A stretch of DNA of 10,181 nucleotides from Candidatus Melainabacteria bacterium GWA2_34_9 (GCA_001784535.1 MFRJ01000018.1:3657-13837), one strand, 5' to 3'; shown: positions 1-6,001, counted from the stretch's first letter. Translations and numbers: made by a program. Notes: generated from the letters alone by a model not told the origin.

Positions 1-111
1 TTTTACTGCTACCATTATATCTCTTGAGGCTTTTGCAAAGCTTACACCTCTTTGAGCATCAACTTTTGCTTTTTTATGTTTAATAGTTGCCCACTTTGAA
101 TGACCAGACAT
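1..111 (-). CDS. yebC: YebC/PmpR-family transcriptional regulator, N-terminal part (cut by window edge)
   Basis: Only the first 37 codons are in the window; the gene continues past the left edge. The start reads MSGHSKWATIKHKKAKVDAQ, followed by RGVSFAKASRDIMVAVK. This is the highly conserved opening of the YebC/PmpR/TACO1 family (G-H-S-K-W-x-x-I-K-H-x-K, then D-x-x-R-G). Family members are cytoplasmic. They have been described as transcriptional regulators and, more recently, as factors helping ribosomes through difficult stretches. The ATG has a good ribosome site, AGGAG, 9 bases upstream. The gene lies 23 bp downstream of the higA stop on the same strand with no obvious promoter between, so co-transcription with the toxin-antitoxin pair is possible. 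The C-terminal domains cannot be checked here. Confidence 0.95.
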   Translation of the reverse strand, partial: MSGHSKWATIKHKKAKVDAQRGVSFAKASRDIMVAVK

Positions 112-134
112 CTTTTATATCTCCTGAAAAACTC

Positions 135-452
135 TTAAGCCGCTTCTTTTTTATTGATTACTTCAACATCATCAGTATTTACAGTCTGTTTTGCCTGCCA
201 TAGGTCGTATTTAACCTGCATATTTAACCAACTGCTTGCCGAAGTGTTTAATGCTTTTGCAAGTTTTAGAGCCATTGTTGGACTAATTCCTATTTTTTCG
301 TTTAAAATTCCTGACAAAACCTGCCTGCTTATCTTAAGCTTTTTGGCAAATTCCGTAACAGTCATATTAAGAGGCTTTAAAACGTCTTCCCTTAATATTG
401 CGCCGGGATGACTAGGGTTATGCATTATTTCAACTTCTCTTTCGTAAATCAT
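135..452 (-). CDS. higA: HigA-type antitoxin, XRE-family HTH DNA-binding protein
   Basis: This is the 105-aa antitoxin of a HigBA (RelE-superfamily) toxin-antitoxin pair. It should bind and neutralise the HigB toxin encoded just upstream and repress its own promoter. The HigA/VapI signature is clear: MHNPSHPGAILREDVLKPL at residues 10-28, then the HTH at about 31-70 (TVTEFAKKLKISRQVLSGIL, NEKIGISPTMALKLAKAL). The family-typical SASSWLNMQVKYDLWQA closes the domain. The C-terminal 20 residues are charged and probably flexible. An AAGGA ribosome site 9 bases before the ATG at 452 favours that start. Met10 (position 425) would begin exactly where many homologues begin and remains possible. The gap to higB is 28 bp. 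Toxin-before-antitoxin order is the hallmark of HigBA. Confidence 0.95.
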   Translation of the reverse strand: MIYEREVEIMHNPSHPGAILREDVLKPLNMTVTEFAKKLKISRQVLSGILNEKIGISPTMALKLAKALNTSASSWLNMQVKYDLWQAKQTVNTDDVEVINKKEAA

Positions 453-480
453 ATTTCTTTGTCCTTATTTAGTTATTATT

Positions 481-759
481 TCAATGATAATCCTGATAGT
501 CAAGAATATATGCGTTTCCGTCTTCAAATTTAAAAGTAATTCTATAATTTTGACTGACATCAACAGCCCATAAATTTTGCAAGTCGCCTTTTAAAGGATG
601 TAATCTGTATCCGGGCAAATCCATATCCTGTATGATTTCCGCAAAATCCAATCTTGTCAGAATCCTGTTTAATTTTGGAGAGTGATTAGGATTTATACCT
701 TTAATATCTCCTTTTTCAAAGAAATTCTTAAGTCCTTTATGTCGAAAAGTTTTTATCAT
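481..759 (-). CDS. higB: HigB-type toxin, RelE/ParE superfamily mRNA interferase
   Basis: This is a complete 92-aa toxin matching the HigB 'plasmid maintenance killer' family over its whole length. It begins MIKTFRHKGLKNFFEKG, has the DLPGYRLHPLKGDLQNLWAV block (residues 48-67), the core strand NYRITFKFEDGNAYILDYQD (71-90) and the invariant terminal YH. Related HigB toxins cut mRNA on the ribosome. Arg73 and the C-terminal His92 sit where RelE-fold toxins keep catalytic residues (family knowledge). All conserved blocks are present, so it looks intact. The start codon has no Shine-Dalgarno. The strong promoter upstream would place the transcript start at or within a base or two of the ATG, so translation is probably leaderless and weak compared with higA. 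Confidence 0.95.
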   Translation of the reverse strand: MIKTFRHKGLKNFFEKGDIKGINPNHSPKLNRILTRLDFAEIIQDMDLPGYRLHPLKGDLQNLWAVDVSQNYRITFKFEDGNAYILDYQDYH

Positions 760-765
760 AATAAC

Positions 766-794
766 ATTGTAAGCCGTCGTATGTCGTTTGTCAA
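766..794 (-). promoter_or_regulatory. higBA promoter, sigma70-type
   Basis: Reading the minus strand there is a perfect -35 box TTGACA (794-789), a 17-bp spacer and a -10 box TACAAT (771-766). The -10 ends 6 bases before the higB ATG at 759, so transcription should start at about the A of that ATG. This is one of the strongest promoters by consensus in the window. Confidence 0.85.
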
Positions 795-801
795 CAAAAC
801 G
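785..801. promoter_or_regulatory. Candidate HigA operator overlapping the -35 box
   Basis: On the plus strand CGTTTGT-CA-ACAAAACG forms an imperfect dyad (CGTTTGT against ACAAA(A)CG, one extra A in the right arm). It covers the -35 hexamer of higBA. HigA proteins usually repress by binding a dyad over their promoter, so this is the obvious candidate site. The assignment to HigA is inference. Confidence 0.45.
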
Positions 802-815
802 AATTTATTAAATAT

Positions 816-1859
816 CTAAATAAGAGTTTTGATATTTAAATTCAAAATTTCCGCAAATGTTTTTGCAGAAACATCAGGTTTTTCCGCATTAATTATTGCC
901 CTTACAATTGCAATTCTTGAAGCTCCTGATTTTATAACCTCGGAAACATTTTCTGTGTTTATTCCGCCTATTGCAAACCATGGGATATTTGCGTTTTTAG
1001 AAGCCCATTCAACATATTCAAATCCTACAGACTTTCTTCCGGGCTTGGTAGGAGTTTCAAAAACAGGTCCGACTCCTATATAATCAGCCCCCGAAGCCAT
1101 TGCTTTTTCTGCCTGTTCGGGTGCATGGGTAGAAATCCCGATTATGGCGTCTTTTCCCAATATATGTCTTGCGGAATCAATATCAATATCGTCCTGCCCG
1201 AGATGAACTCCGTCAGCGCCTATTATGTGAGCAACATCAACCCTGTCATTTATTATAAAAAGCGCATCATAAAGAGCGCAAATCTCTTTCACTTTCCTGC
1301 CAAGCTTGATAAATTCCTTTGCAGTTGCTGTTTTTTCTCTCAGCTGAACTATCTGAACCCCACCTTTAAGTGAAGCCCCGACTGCATCCAAGAATTCATC
1401 AACAGAAGAAAAGTTACTCCTGTCAGTCACCAGATATAATTTTTTATCTTCGAGCTTTTTCAGCTTTAATTTTTTTGATAATTCTTCAAACATATTTTTC
1501 TCCAGAGTGTAAGATTCATATCTTATTTTCTCAAATACCGATATATCAATACTTTCCGCCAAACTATACTCCGCTAAAACCCTTAAAGCTTGCTGTAGTC
1601 TTTTGAAATTCGCCTTAAAAATATCTAAAATATCCTGTTTTTCGGTTTTATTTACAACAGAAGTTCCAACATCTCCTTCTGTATCCCTACTTTTAAGCAA
1701 ATCTGCATAATTAGAGTCAATAACTTTAGCCAGTTCATGCCGTAAATATTTTAGTTGAGTGCACAAAGCTTCATTCTCAAGATAAAATCTTGCGATTTCT
1801 TCGATAACTCTTAGTGCTTCGGTCGCTCTATTTAAATTTGCATCAATTATTCTTCTCAT
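816..1859 (-). CDS. thiE: Fused ThiD2 (HMP-P kinase) - ThiE (thiamine-phosphate synthase)
   Basis: This is a 347-aa two-domain thiamine enzyme. Residues 1 to about 125 match the ThiD2 family (DANLNRATEALRVIEE at 6-21, EGDVG at 61-65, NFKRLQQALRVLAEY at 84-98), described as a strictly monofunctional HMP-phosphate kinase. Residues 140-347 form the ThiE TIM barrel: VQLREK (171-176), INDR (203-206), GADGVHLGQDD (214-224, Mg-binding acids), GISTHAPEQA (241-250), GVGPVFETPTK (262-272) and AIGGI (296-300). The protein would phosphorylate HMP-P and join HMP-PP to the thiazole phosphate, giving thiamine phosphate in the cytoplasm. I chose Met at 1859 because the family begins MRRIIDAN. A longer frame to 1934 adds 25 unconserved residues over the mutT start. 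No Shine-Dalgarno precedes 1859; a TATAAT ends 6 bases upstream. No thiamine riboswitch is visible. Confidence 0.95.
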   Translation of the reverse strand: MRRIIDANLNRATEALRVIEEIARFYLENEALCTQLKYLRHELAKVIDSNYADLLKSRDTEGDVGTSVVNKTEKQDILDIFKANFKRLQQALRVLAEYSLAESIDISVFEKIRYESYTLEKNMFEELSKKLKLKKLEDKKLYLVTDRSNFSSVDEFLDAVGASLKGGVQIVQLREKTATAKEFIKLGRKVKEICALYDALFIINDRVDVAHIIGADGVHLGQDDIDIDSARHILGKDAIIGISTHAPEQAEKAMASGADYIGVGPVFETPTKPGRKSVGFEYVEWASKNANIPWFAIGGINTENVSEVIKSGASRIAIVRAIINAEKPDVSAKTFAEILNLNIKTLI

Positions 1860-1865
1860 ACAAAA

Positions 1866-1871
1866 ATTATA
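1866..1871 (-). promoter_or_regulatory. -10 box of the thiD2-thiE gene (probable leaderless start)
   Basis: A perfect TATAAT on the minus strand ends 6 bases before the chosen thiE ATG, which would make the mRNA leaderless. No good -35 is found at 16-18 bp; the best hexamers there match only about 3 of 6. The -10 call is therefore moderate. Confidence 0.5.
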
Positions 1872-1928
1872 ATATAAAGAATAATGCTGTATGATTATTT
1901 TGTCTTGAACAAATTTTGGAATTATTTT

Positions 1929-2315
1929 ATGCAAAAAGTAACAGCAGGTGTAATAGAAAAAGACGGCAAAATTCTTATTGCCAAAAGAAAATCAGGCAAA
2001 TGCATCGGCGCAAATTGGGAATTTCCCGGAGGAAAACTGGAAGAAGGCGAAACCCTTGAAGAGTGCCTAAAAAGAGAACTTAAAGAAGAGCTTGATATAG
2101 AGGTAGAAGTCAAAGATTATATAGCATCAAGCTTTTTTTCTTGCAACGACCTCGAAATAGAACTTATTGCTTACAGAGTAAAATATTTGAGCGGGGAACT
2201 AAAGTTGGTCGACCATGAAGAAGTAAAATGGATTTCTCCTGATGAACTTTCAAAATACGAATTTACACTTCCCGATATTCCTATAGTGGAAAAAGTTTTG
2301 AACCTCTTTATTTAA
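1929..2315 (+). CDS. MutT-like Nudix hydrolase (probable 8-oxo-dGTP or NTP pyrophosphatase)
   Basis: This 128-aa protein has the complete length of a MutT/NudG-type Nudix enzyme. The Nudix box occupies residues 35-57: G35, E41, then R49-E50-L51-x-E53-E54-x-D56-I57. Only the usual glycine near the end is replaced by Asp56, a change also seen in other small MutT-like proteins. The catalytic REx2EE acids that bind Mg are intact. Upstream NWEFPGGK (29-36) is the typical MutT substrate-side strand. It probably hydrolyses oxidised or non-canonical (d)NTPs to monophosphates in the cytoplasm. I chose Met at 1929 because the family begins with a K-V-x-A-G-V-I strand. An ATG at 1884 would add 15 unconserved residues. 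It diverges from thiE (69 bp between starts). The exact substrate cannot be read from sequence. Confidence 0.9.
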   Translation: MQKVTAGVIEKDGKILIAKRKSGKCIGANWEFPGGKLEEGETLEECLKRELKEELDIEVEVKDYIASSFFSCNDLEIELIAYRVKYLSGELKLVDHEEVKWISPDELSKYEFTLPDIPIVEKVLNLFI

Positions 2316-2488
2316 AATAATGCTCTTATTTTTCTGAATTTTTTTCTAATTTTTCCTGATAAAAAACTAATAGAACAAATGCCGTCTTTTTCCTTATTTT
2401 GTTTTAGTGCATCATCTAACACTTCTAACAACATATCAGCTTCAAGCGTTAATTTATCAAGTTAATCAATTATTTTGCTATTTTTCAT
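2312..2488 (-). pseudogene. Small hypothetical gene broken by one internal stop codon
   Basis: Minus-strand frame of 58 codons starting ATG at 2488 with an AGGG-type ribosome site (AAAGGGAAATATTC before the ATG). It reads MKNSKIID, then a TAA at codon 9 (2464-2462), then continues LDKLTLEADMLLEVLDDALK, QNKEKDGICS and a very basic end KIRKKFRKIRALF before its stop at 2312. The amphipathic-helix pattern either side of the TAA and the basic tail look protein-like, so a single nonsense change (for example AAA or GAA to TAA) is the simplest reading. I do not recognise the family. A shorter product could start at Met19 (40 aa, weak GAAG upstream). The frame's end overlaps the mutT stop by 4 bases, convergently. 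Confidence 0.4.
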
Positions 2489-2572
2489 GAATATTTCCCT
2501 TTGTAATTAATCTTAATGTTTTATACTCTTCTGGATTAATGAATACATTATAAAATGTAATTATACGTTTTA

Positions 2573-2623
2573 TAGTTCAATAAGTCAATTCATCTTTAAT
2601 CAAATTTGAGTAATATTGAACTA
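2573..2623. repeat. 10-bp perfect inverted repeat upstream of the HTH gene
   Basis: TAGTTCAATA at 2573-2582 is mirrored exactly by TATTGAACTA at 2614-2623, with 31 bp between. The right arm sits in the spacer of the HTH gene's promoter. It may be a pair of operator half-sites; whether the HTH protein binds them is inference. Confidence 0.55.
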
Positions 2624-2634
2624 ATAAGTACAAT
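2606..2634 (+). promoter_or_regulatory. Promoter of the 68-aa HTH gene
   Basis: A -35 TTGAGT (2606-2611) and a -10 TACAAT (2629-2634) are separated by exactly 17 bp. Transcription would start near 2641, leaving a leader of about 23 bases that includes AGGA before the ATG at 2664. Confidence 0.65.
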
Positions 2635-2652
2635 ATTATACATATTATTGTA
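2629..2652. promoter_or_regulatory. Dyad TACAATA-N10-TATTGTA over the -10 and start site
   Basis: The two 7-bp arms at 2629-2635 and 2646-2652 are perfect complements. The left arm overlaps the -10 box and the right arm ends just before the ribosome site. This placement suits an autorepression operator for the downstream HTH protein, which is an inference from position. Confidence 0.5.
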
Positions 2653-2663
2653 GGATTAAACTT

Positions 2664-2870
2664 ATGAACTCTCGTATCGAAATCAAAAAAATTCTTGTTG
2701 AAAGAAACATGACTTTATCCGAATTAGCAAAAAAATTAGGTGAAAATTTAAATAAAGATTATTCATTGAATAATTTGTCAGGTAAACTCAGAAAAGATAC
2801 AATTTCTTTTAAAGAAGTTGATTTAATTGCTGATATTTTAGGGTACGAAATTATATTTAAAAAAAAGTAA
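2664..2870 (+). CDS. Small XRE-like helix-turn-helix protein (68 aa)
   Basis: The whole 68-aa protein is essentially one DNA-binding domain. IEIKKILVERNMTLSELAKK (residues 5-24) gives helices 1-2 of an XRE-like HTH. LNNLSGKLRKDTISFKEVDL (35-54) carries the recognition helix and the following helix. IADILGYEIIFKKK closes the domain. It probably acts as a dimeric transcriptional regulator; no effector or partner domain is present. An AGGA ribosome site lies 9 bases before the ATG. The gene has its own promoter, with two dyads around it that could be its own operators. Its target is unknown. The immediate neighbours are a broken small minus-strand gene upstream and the TPR operon 61 bp downstream. 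The promoter of the TPR operon overlaps the 3' end of this gene. Confidence 0.8.
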   Translation: MNSRIEIKKILVERNMTLSELAKKLGENLNKDYSLNNLSGKLRKDTISFKEVDLIADILGYEIIFKKK

Positions 2871-2885
2871 ATTAAGTATTATAAT
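2857..2885 (+). promoter_or_regulatory. Candidate promoter of the TPR-lipoprotein operon
   Basis: TATAAT at 2880-2885 is a perfect -10. The hexamer 17 bp upstream, TTAAAA at 2857-2862, matches the -35 consensus at 4 of 6 positions and lies inside the end of the HTH gene. The predicted leader is about 40 bases. Confidence 0.45.
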
Positions 2886-2931
2886 AGTAAACAGATATTT
2901 GTAATAAAAAAACAGGGTTCGGGGACGGTTT

Positions 2932-5175
2932 ATGAATAAGGCTAAAATGAAAATTATTTCGCTGTGTGCAGTTGTTGCCTTTCTTACTTCAAATTCTTGC
3001 TTTGCAATGTCTCAACAGGCGATGATTCACTATAATAACGCTTTAATGCTTTATAAAACAGATGATATGCAGGGGGCTAAAAAAGAACTTGAACTGGCTA
3101 TTGAATATGCAAAAAATGACCCTGATTTACACATAAAACTTGCTGATGTACTCTCTAAATTAGGGTACTGGCAGGATGCTATTGCGGAATACAATGAAGC
3201 AGCGAAGCTTAACCCGACTGATTCATTTGTATACATAAGTATGGGCAATATTTATCAGGAACAAAACCAGTATGGAAACGCTATGAAGTCTTATATGCAG
3301 GCTTCTGATATGTTTCCCGAATATAAATTTAACTATTTAAATATTGCAAATGTTAAGTCTTTAATGGGCGATACCAGCGGTGCAGTTGACTATTACAACA
3401 AATTTATTTATTATTACCCTGCACACGCCGATTCCAGAAAAAATCTTGCCTCTATGTATATGAAAAATAAACAGCCTAAGGATGCAATAAGTCAGTATGA
3501 ATTTATTATGACAAACATGCCGGATGAATTCAAAGAATATACAAACTATGGCAAGGCTTTAATCCAAAACAAAAATTACGAAAAAGCAATAACAATTCTA
3601 AAACAGGGCATAGAAAGAAATCCCGCAGATCCTTCTGCTCATTCAAATTTGGCTATTGCTTATGTAAATACCAACCAAAAAGACAAAGCTGTAGAGTCAT
3701 TTAAAGCCGCTTTAAAAATCAATCCTAAGCTTTCTCAGCTTAAATACGACCTCGCAGCTCTTTTAACCGACCTTAAAAAAGAAGACGAAGCTGTTTCATA
3801 TTACGAAGATTATTTAAAAGACATTCCTGACAGCGTAAATGCTTTGTACAATGTAGGTCTTCTTTACAGCAATATGAACAAAACAGATAAAGCTATAGAA
3901 AAATTCGAGAAAGCGCTTGCTCTTAAGCCTAACAATACAGACATAAAAGAAGACCTTGCAAGAAGTTATCACATAGCAAAGGATTATGATAAAGCTATAA
4001 CTCTTTATAATCAACTTTTGGCTGTTGATAAAGACAACGCTGAACTTTATTACAATGCTGGACTTGCTTATCACTCAAAACAGGATGTAGATAAAGCATT
4101 AGAACTGTATAAAAAATCCCTTACTTTAAAAGAAAATACCAGAGTAAGACAGGATTATACAGGCGCGCTCATAGCAAAAGCTAACCAACAAAACCTGAAT
4201 AAAAATTATAACGGGGCTATTGCGAATTATAACGAGGCTCTTAAATCCAAACCTTCAGATTTTTACGCACTTTCAGGGCTTGCAAATACCTACCAAAAAA
4301 TGGGCAGGTATAATGATGCTGTTTTGAATTATGAAAAAGCAATCGCTAAGGACAATACAAATAAGACTGTATTTATAGATTATGGAAAAGCGCTTGTTCA
4401 AACAAACAGATTTGAAGAAGCACAAGGAGCTTTCCAAAAGGCAATAGAACTTGATTCTAAAGAAGCGCAGGCGTATATAGGACTTGGCGATTCTTTGTAT
4501 AAAACCGATCAGTTTGATAAAGCTATAGTCCAATACAATAAAGCTCTTGAACTTGACCCCAAAAACGTTGAAACACTCATAAAGGCAGGCAATTCATATA
4601 AAGACAAATTAAATAACGATAAAGCCATTGAGTATTACCAGAAAGCTCTTTCTTTACAGTCCGAGAATTCCAACGCCAAATTCAATATGGGGCTTACTTT
4701 TGCGGAAATGGGAAAAACTGAAGAAGCGCGGAAATATTATAACGAAGTAATTTTCTCTACCCCTGATTTTTCTTATGCATATTATGCTCTGGGACTTCTT
4801 GAAGAACAATCTCAAAATTATCAGGCAGCTTTGAGGAATTATCAGCAATATCTTACGCTTTCCCCAACCGACGAAAATGCTAAAGGAATCGAATATAAAA
4901 TTAAAGAATTAAAAGGGAAATTACCTAACGAACAAAGTGTCAAAGAAAAAGCAGCCGAGGCAGAAGGATTAAAAGCCTTCCCTACAGAGCAGCAATTAAA
5001 TCAAATAATGACTACAAGCCCGGGAACTTACCAACAAGTTCCGGAAACAAAACCCGTTCAAAACCGAAATATTGATAATACAAAATACATACCGGATGAA
5101 CCTAAAATTAATCCTGACAATACGACAGACCTGCCTCCTCTTATAATAGAAGATCCGGCTTTTCAGGGTAATTAA
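2932..5175 (+). CDS. Exported protein with about 18 tandem TPR repeats (747 aa)
   Basis: A Sec signal peptide covers residues 1-25: basic start, hydrophobic core LCAVVAFL, and a likely cut after CFA. It is not a lipobox. From about residue 30 to 645 there are roughly 18 consecutive 34-residue TPR units with the usual pattern (W/Y at 4, G/A at 8, Y at 11, A at 20, A at 27, P at 32). A good example is AQAYIGLGDSLYKTDQFDKA. One unit near the middle is several residues longer than the rest. The last 100 residues are Lys/Glu-rich, then Pro/Asn/Gln-rich and probably disordered. It is likely a periplasmic scaffold for an envelope complex; its partner is unknown. GGGGA lies 6 bases before the ATG at 2932. 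Met6 (2947) has its own AAGG and would still leave a signal peptide. It is coupled to the lipoprotein gene by a TAATG overlap. Confidence 0.85.
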   Translation: MNKAKMKIISLCAVVAFLTSNSCFAMSQQAMIHYNNALMLYKTDDMQGAKKELELAIEYAKNDPDLHIKLADVLSKLGYWQDAIAEYNEAAKLNPTDSFVYISMGNIYQEQNQYGNAMKSYMQASDMFPEYKFNYLNIANVKSLMGDTSGAVDYYNKFIYYYPAHADSRKNLASMYMKNKQPKDAISQYEFIMTNMPDEFKEYTNYGKALIQNKNYEKAITILKQGIERNPADPSAHSNLAIAYVNTNQKDKAVESFKAALKINPKLSQLKYDLAALLTDLKKEDEAVSYYEDYLKDIPDSVNALYNVGLLYSNMNKTDKAIEKFEKALALKPNNTDIKEDLARSYHIAKDYDKAITLYNQLLAVDKDNAELYYNAGLAYHSKQDVDKALELYKKSLTLKENTRVRQDYTGALIAKANQQNLNKNYNGAIANYNEALKSKPSDFYALSGLANTYQKMGRYNDAVLNYEKAIAKDNTNKTVFIDYGKALVQTNRFEEAQGAFQKAIELDSKEAQAYIGLGDSLYKTDQFDKAIVQYNKALELDPKNVETLIKAGNSYKDKLNNDKAIEYYQKALSLQSENSNAKFNMGLTFAEMGKTEEARKYYNEVIFSTPDFSYAYYALGLLEEQSQNYQAALRNYQQYLTLSPTDENAKGIEYKIKELKGKLPNEQSVKEKAAEAEGLKAFPTEQQLNQIMTTSPGTYQQVPETKPVQNRNIDNTKYIPDEPKINPDNTTDLPPLIIEDPAFQGN

Positions 5176-5594
5176 TGAAAAATCTTCTGGCACTTTTAAT
5201 AATAGCAGTAATTTTATTGCTTTCGGCGTGCGATAAAAAAGAAGCGGCAATATTTTTAAGCGCTGATCCTATAAGTTTAAACAATTTAGCTACTTTACAG
5301 GAAAGCCCTACTTTTAAAGAAAGACAACGAATTTATTTTGCACTGGTGAGCAAACAACCTATTGAAAGCACTGTTTTAAGGCTTCAGACGATAAAACTTG
5401 ACAATAAATACAACTATCCTATTCCACAGATGGAAATTCCTTACGCTGTAGATATGGAAAGGGGTTCAAACCCTAATGTTGTATCTGATTATTTTGTTTT
5501 ACATCAGGATGGAACTTATTTTATAAGAATTTTTTCTCTGGATAATCTTGATAAACCCATAGCCGAAGCAGAATTTTTTGTACAAAAACGTTAG
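5175..5594 (+). CDS. Hypothetical lipoprotein (139 aa), coupled to the TPR protein
   Basis: This is a type II signal peptide protein. MKNLLALLIIAVILL is followed by the lipobox LSAC with Cys19 as the lipidated residue. Asp20 directly after the Cys would mean inner-membrane retention under the E. coli +2 rule, which may not hold in this lineage. The mature part (about 120 residues) alternates hydrophobic and polar residues like a beta-sandwich, ends EAEFFVQKR, and matches no family I recognise. The ATG shares one base with the TPR stop (TAATG), with AGGG just upstream, so translation is probably coupled. The two proteins plausibly work together at the envelope. Sixteen bases separate it from the HIT gene. 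Confidence 0.8.
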   Translation: MKNLLALLIIAVILLLSACDKKEAAIFLSADPISLNNLATLQESPTFKERQRIYFALVSKQPIESTVLRLQTIKLDNKYNYPIPQMEIPYAVDMERGSNPNVVSDYFVLHQDGTYFIRIFSLDNLDKPIAEAEFFVQKR

Positions 5595-5610
5595 TATTAA
5601 GGAGTAAAAA

Positions 5611-5949
5611 ATGAATAAAGACTGTATTTTCTGCAAAATTGCAAACAAAGAAATAAAAACAGAACTTATATTAGAAACAAATGATTATGTTTCTTTTAAA
5701 GATTTAAACCCTCAAGCTCCTTTTCATGCCCTTGTCATTACAAAAGAACATTTTTCATCCCTAAATGATCTTGAAGACCTTGAATTGATGGGGAAACTGC
5801 TTGAAGGGGTACAAAAAACCGCAGAAAAATTGGGCATAAAAGAAAATTACAGAACCGTAATCAATACAGGCAAAGGTGCAGGGCAGGCGGTTTTCCATAT
5901 ACATGTGCATGTAATTGGAGGAAGACCTTTAGATTGGCCTCCAGGGTAA
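5611..5949 (+). CDS. HIT-family nucleotide hydrolase (HinT-like, 112 aa)
   Basis: A full-length histidine-triad protein of the HinT/PKCI branch. It opens with the zinc-type CIFCKI (Cys5, Cys8), has the nucleotide-contact segment FKDLNPQAPFHALVITKEH (29-47), and carries the catalytic triad HIHVHVI at 96-102. It ends with the characteristic GGRPLDWPPG. The family hydrolyses purine nucleoside phosphoramidates and lysyl-adenylate in the cytoplasm; the middle His (His98) is the expected nucleophile. A strong AAGGAG ribosome site precedes the ATG. It lies 16 bp after the lipoprotein gene and is probably co-transcribed with it, although HIT genes are common housekeeping neighbours and need not share its function. 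No defects were seen. Confidence 0.95.
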   Translation: MNKDCIFCKIANKEIKTELILETNDYVSFKDLNPQAPFHALVITKEHFSSLNDLEDLELMGKLLEGVQKTAEKLGIKENYRTVINTGKGAGQAVFHIHVHVIGGRPLDWPPG

Positions 5950-5951
5950 TT

Positions 5952-5971
5952 CTTAATGTTACTTAACATAT
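5952..5971. repeat. Tandem CTTAAyrTta repeat and dyad upstream of rpsU
   Basis: CTTAATGTTA (5952-5961) is followed directly by CTTAACATAT (5962-5971), a 10-bp, one-helical-turn repeat. The same bases also contain the dyad ATGTTA-CT-TAACAT (5956-5969). It ends 1 base before the proposed rpsU -35 box. A similar tandem CTTAA pair at the same spacing occurs at 8912-8931. Confidence 0.4.
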
Positions 5972-5972
5972 T

Positions 5973-6001
5973 TTTACAATTGATATTGTAATTAGCATAA
6001 T
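5973..6001 (+). promoter_or_regulatory. Candidate rpsU promoter with overlapping dyad
   Basis: TTTACA (5973-5978) and CATAAT (5996-6001) are one mismatch each from consensus and 17 bp apart. The dyad TTACAAT-TGAT-ATTGTAA (5974-5991) overlaps the -35 and could be an operator. Transcription would start near 6008, giving a leader of about 77 bases. Confidence 0.5.

Larger units (their letters stand above)
2316..2663. other. 348-bp gap between mutT and the small HTH gene
   Basis: The left half (2316-2488) is occupied by the broken small minus-strand frame described separately. The right half (2489-2663) is very AT-rich and holds the promoter and nested dyads of the HTH gene. No RNA gene, terminator or further reading frame is convincing here. 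Confidence 0.6.

Noticed and set aside
829..1606. Plus-strand open frames across thiE
   Set aside because: They are antisense to a well-conserved enzyme, with compositions typical of shadow frames and no ribosome sites of note.
1884..1928. 15-residue longer start for the Nudix gene at 1884
   Set aside because: The added residues are not family-like, and the domain naturally begins at the Met at 1929.
1860..1928. Thiamine (TPP) riboswitch before thiE
   Set aside because: The 69-bp gap is too short and lacks the THI-element conserved cores on the minus strand.
1860..1934. 25-residue N-terminal extension of the thiamine protein starting at 1934
   Set aside because: It overlaps the mutT start, resembles no ThiD2 N-terminus, and lies upstream of a perfect -10 box adjacent to the ATG at 1859.
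3020..4870. The TPR stretch as a DNA-level tandem repeat or CRISPR-like array
   Set aside because: The 34-residue period is visible only in protein; the DNA units are too diverged to be a repeat array.
3051..5250. Several 64-86 aa minus-strand frames inside the TPR gene
   Set aside because: They arise from the repetitive sense coding sequence and match nothing recognisable.
5974..5991. TTACAAT-TGAT-ATTGTAA as terminator of the HIT gene
   Set aside because: The stem is short and AT-only apart from one pair, and no T-run follows on the plus strand; it fits better as a dyad over the rpsU -35.
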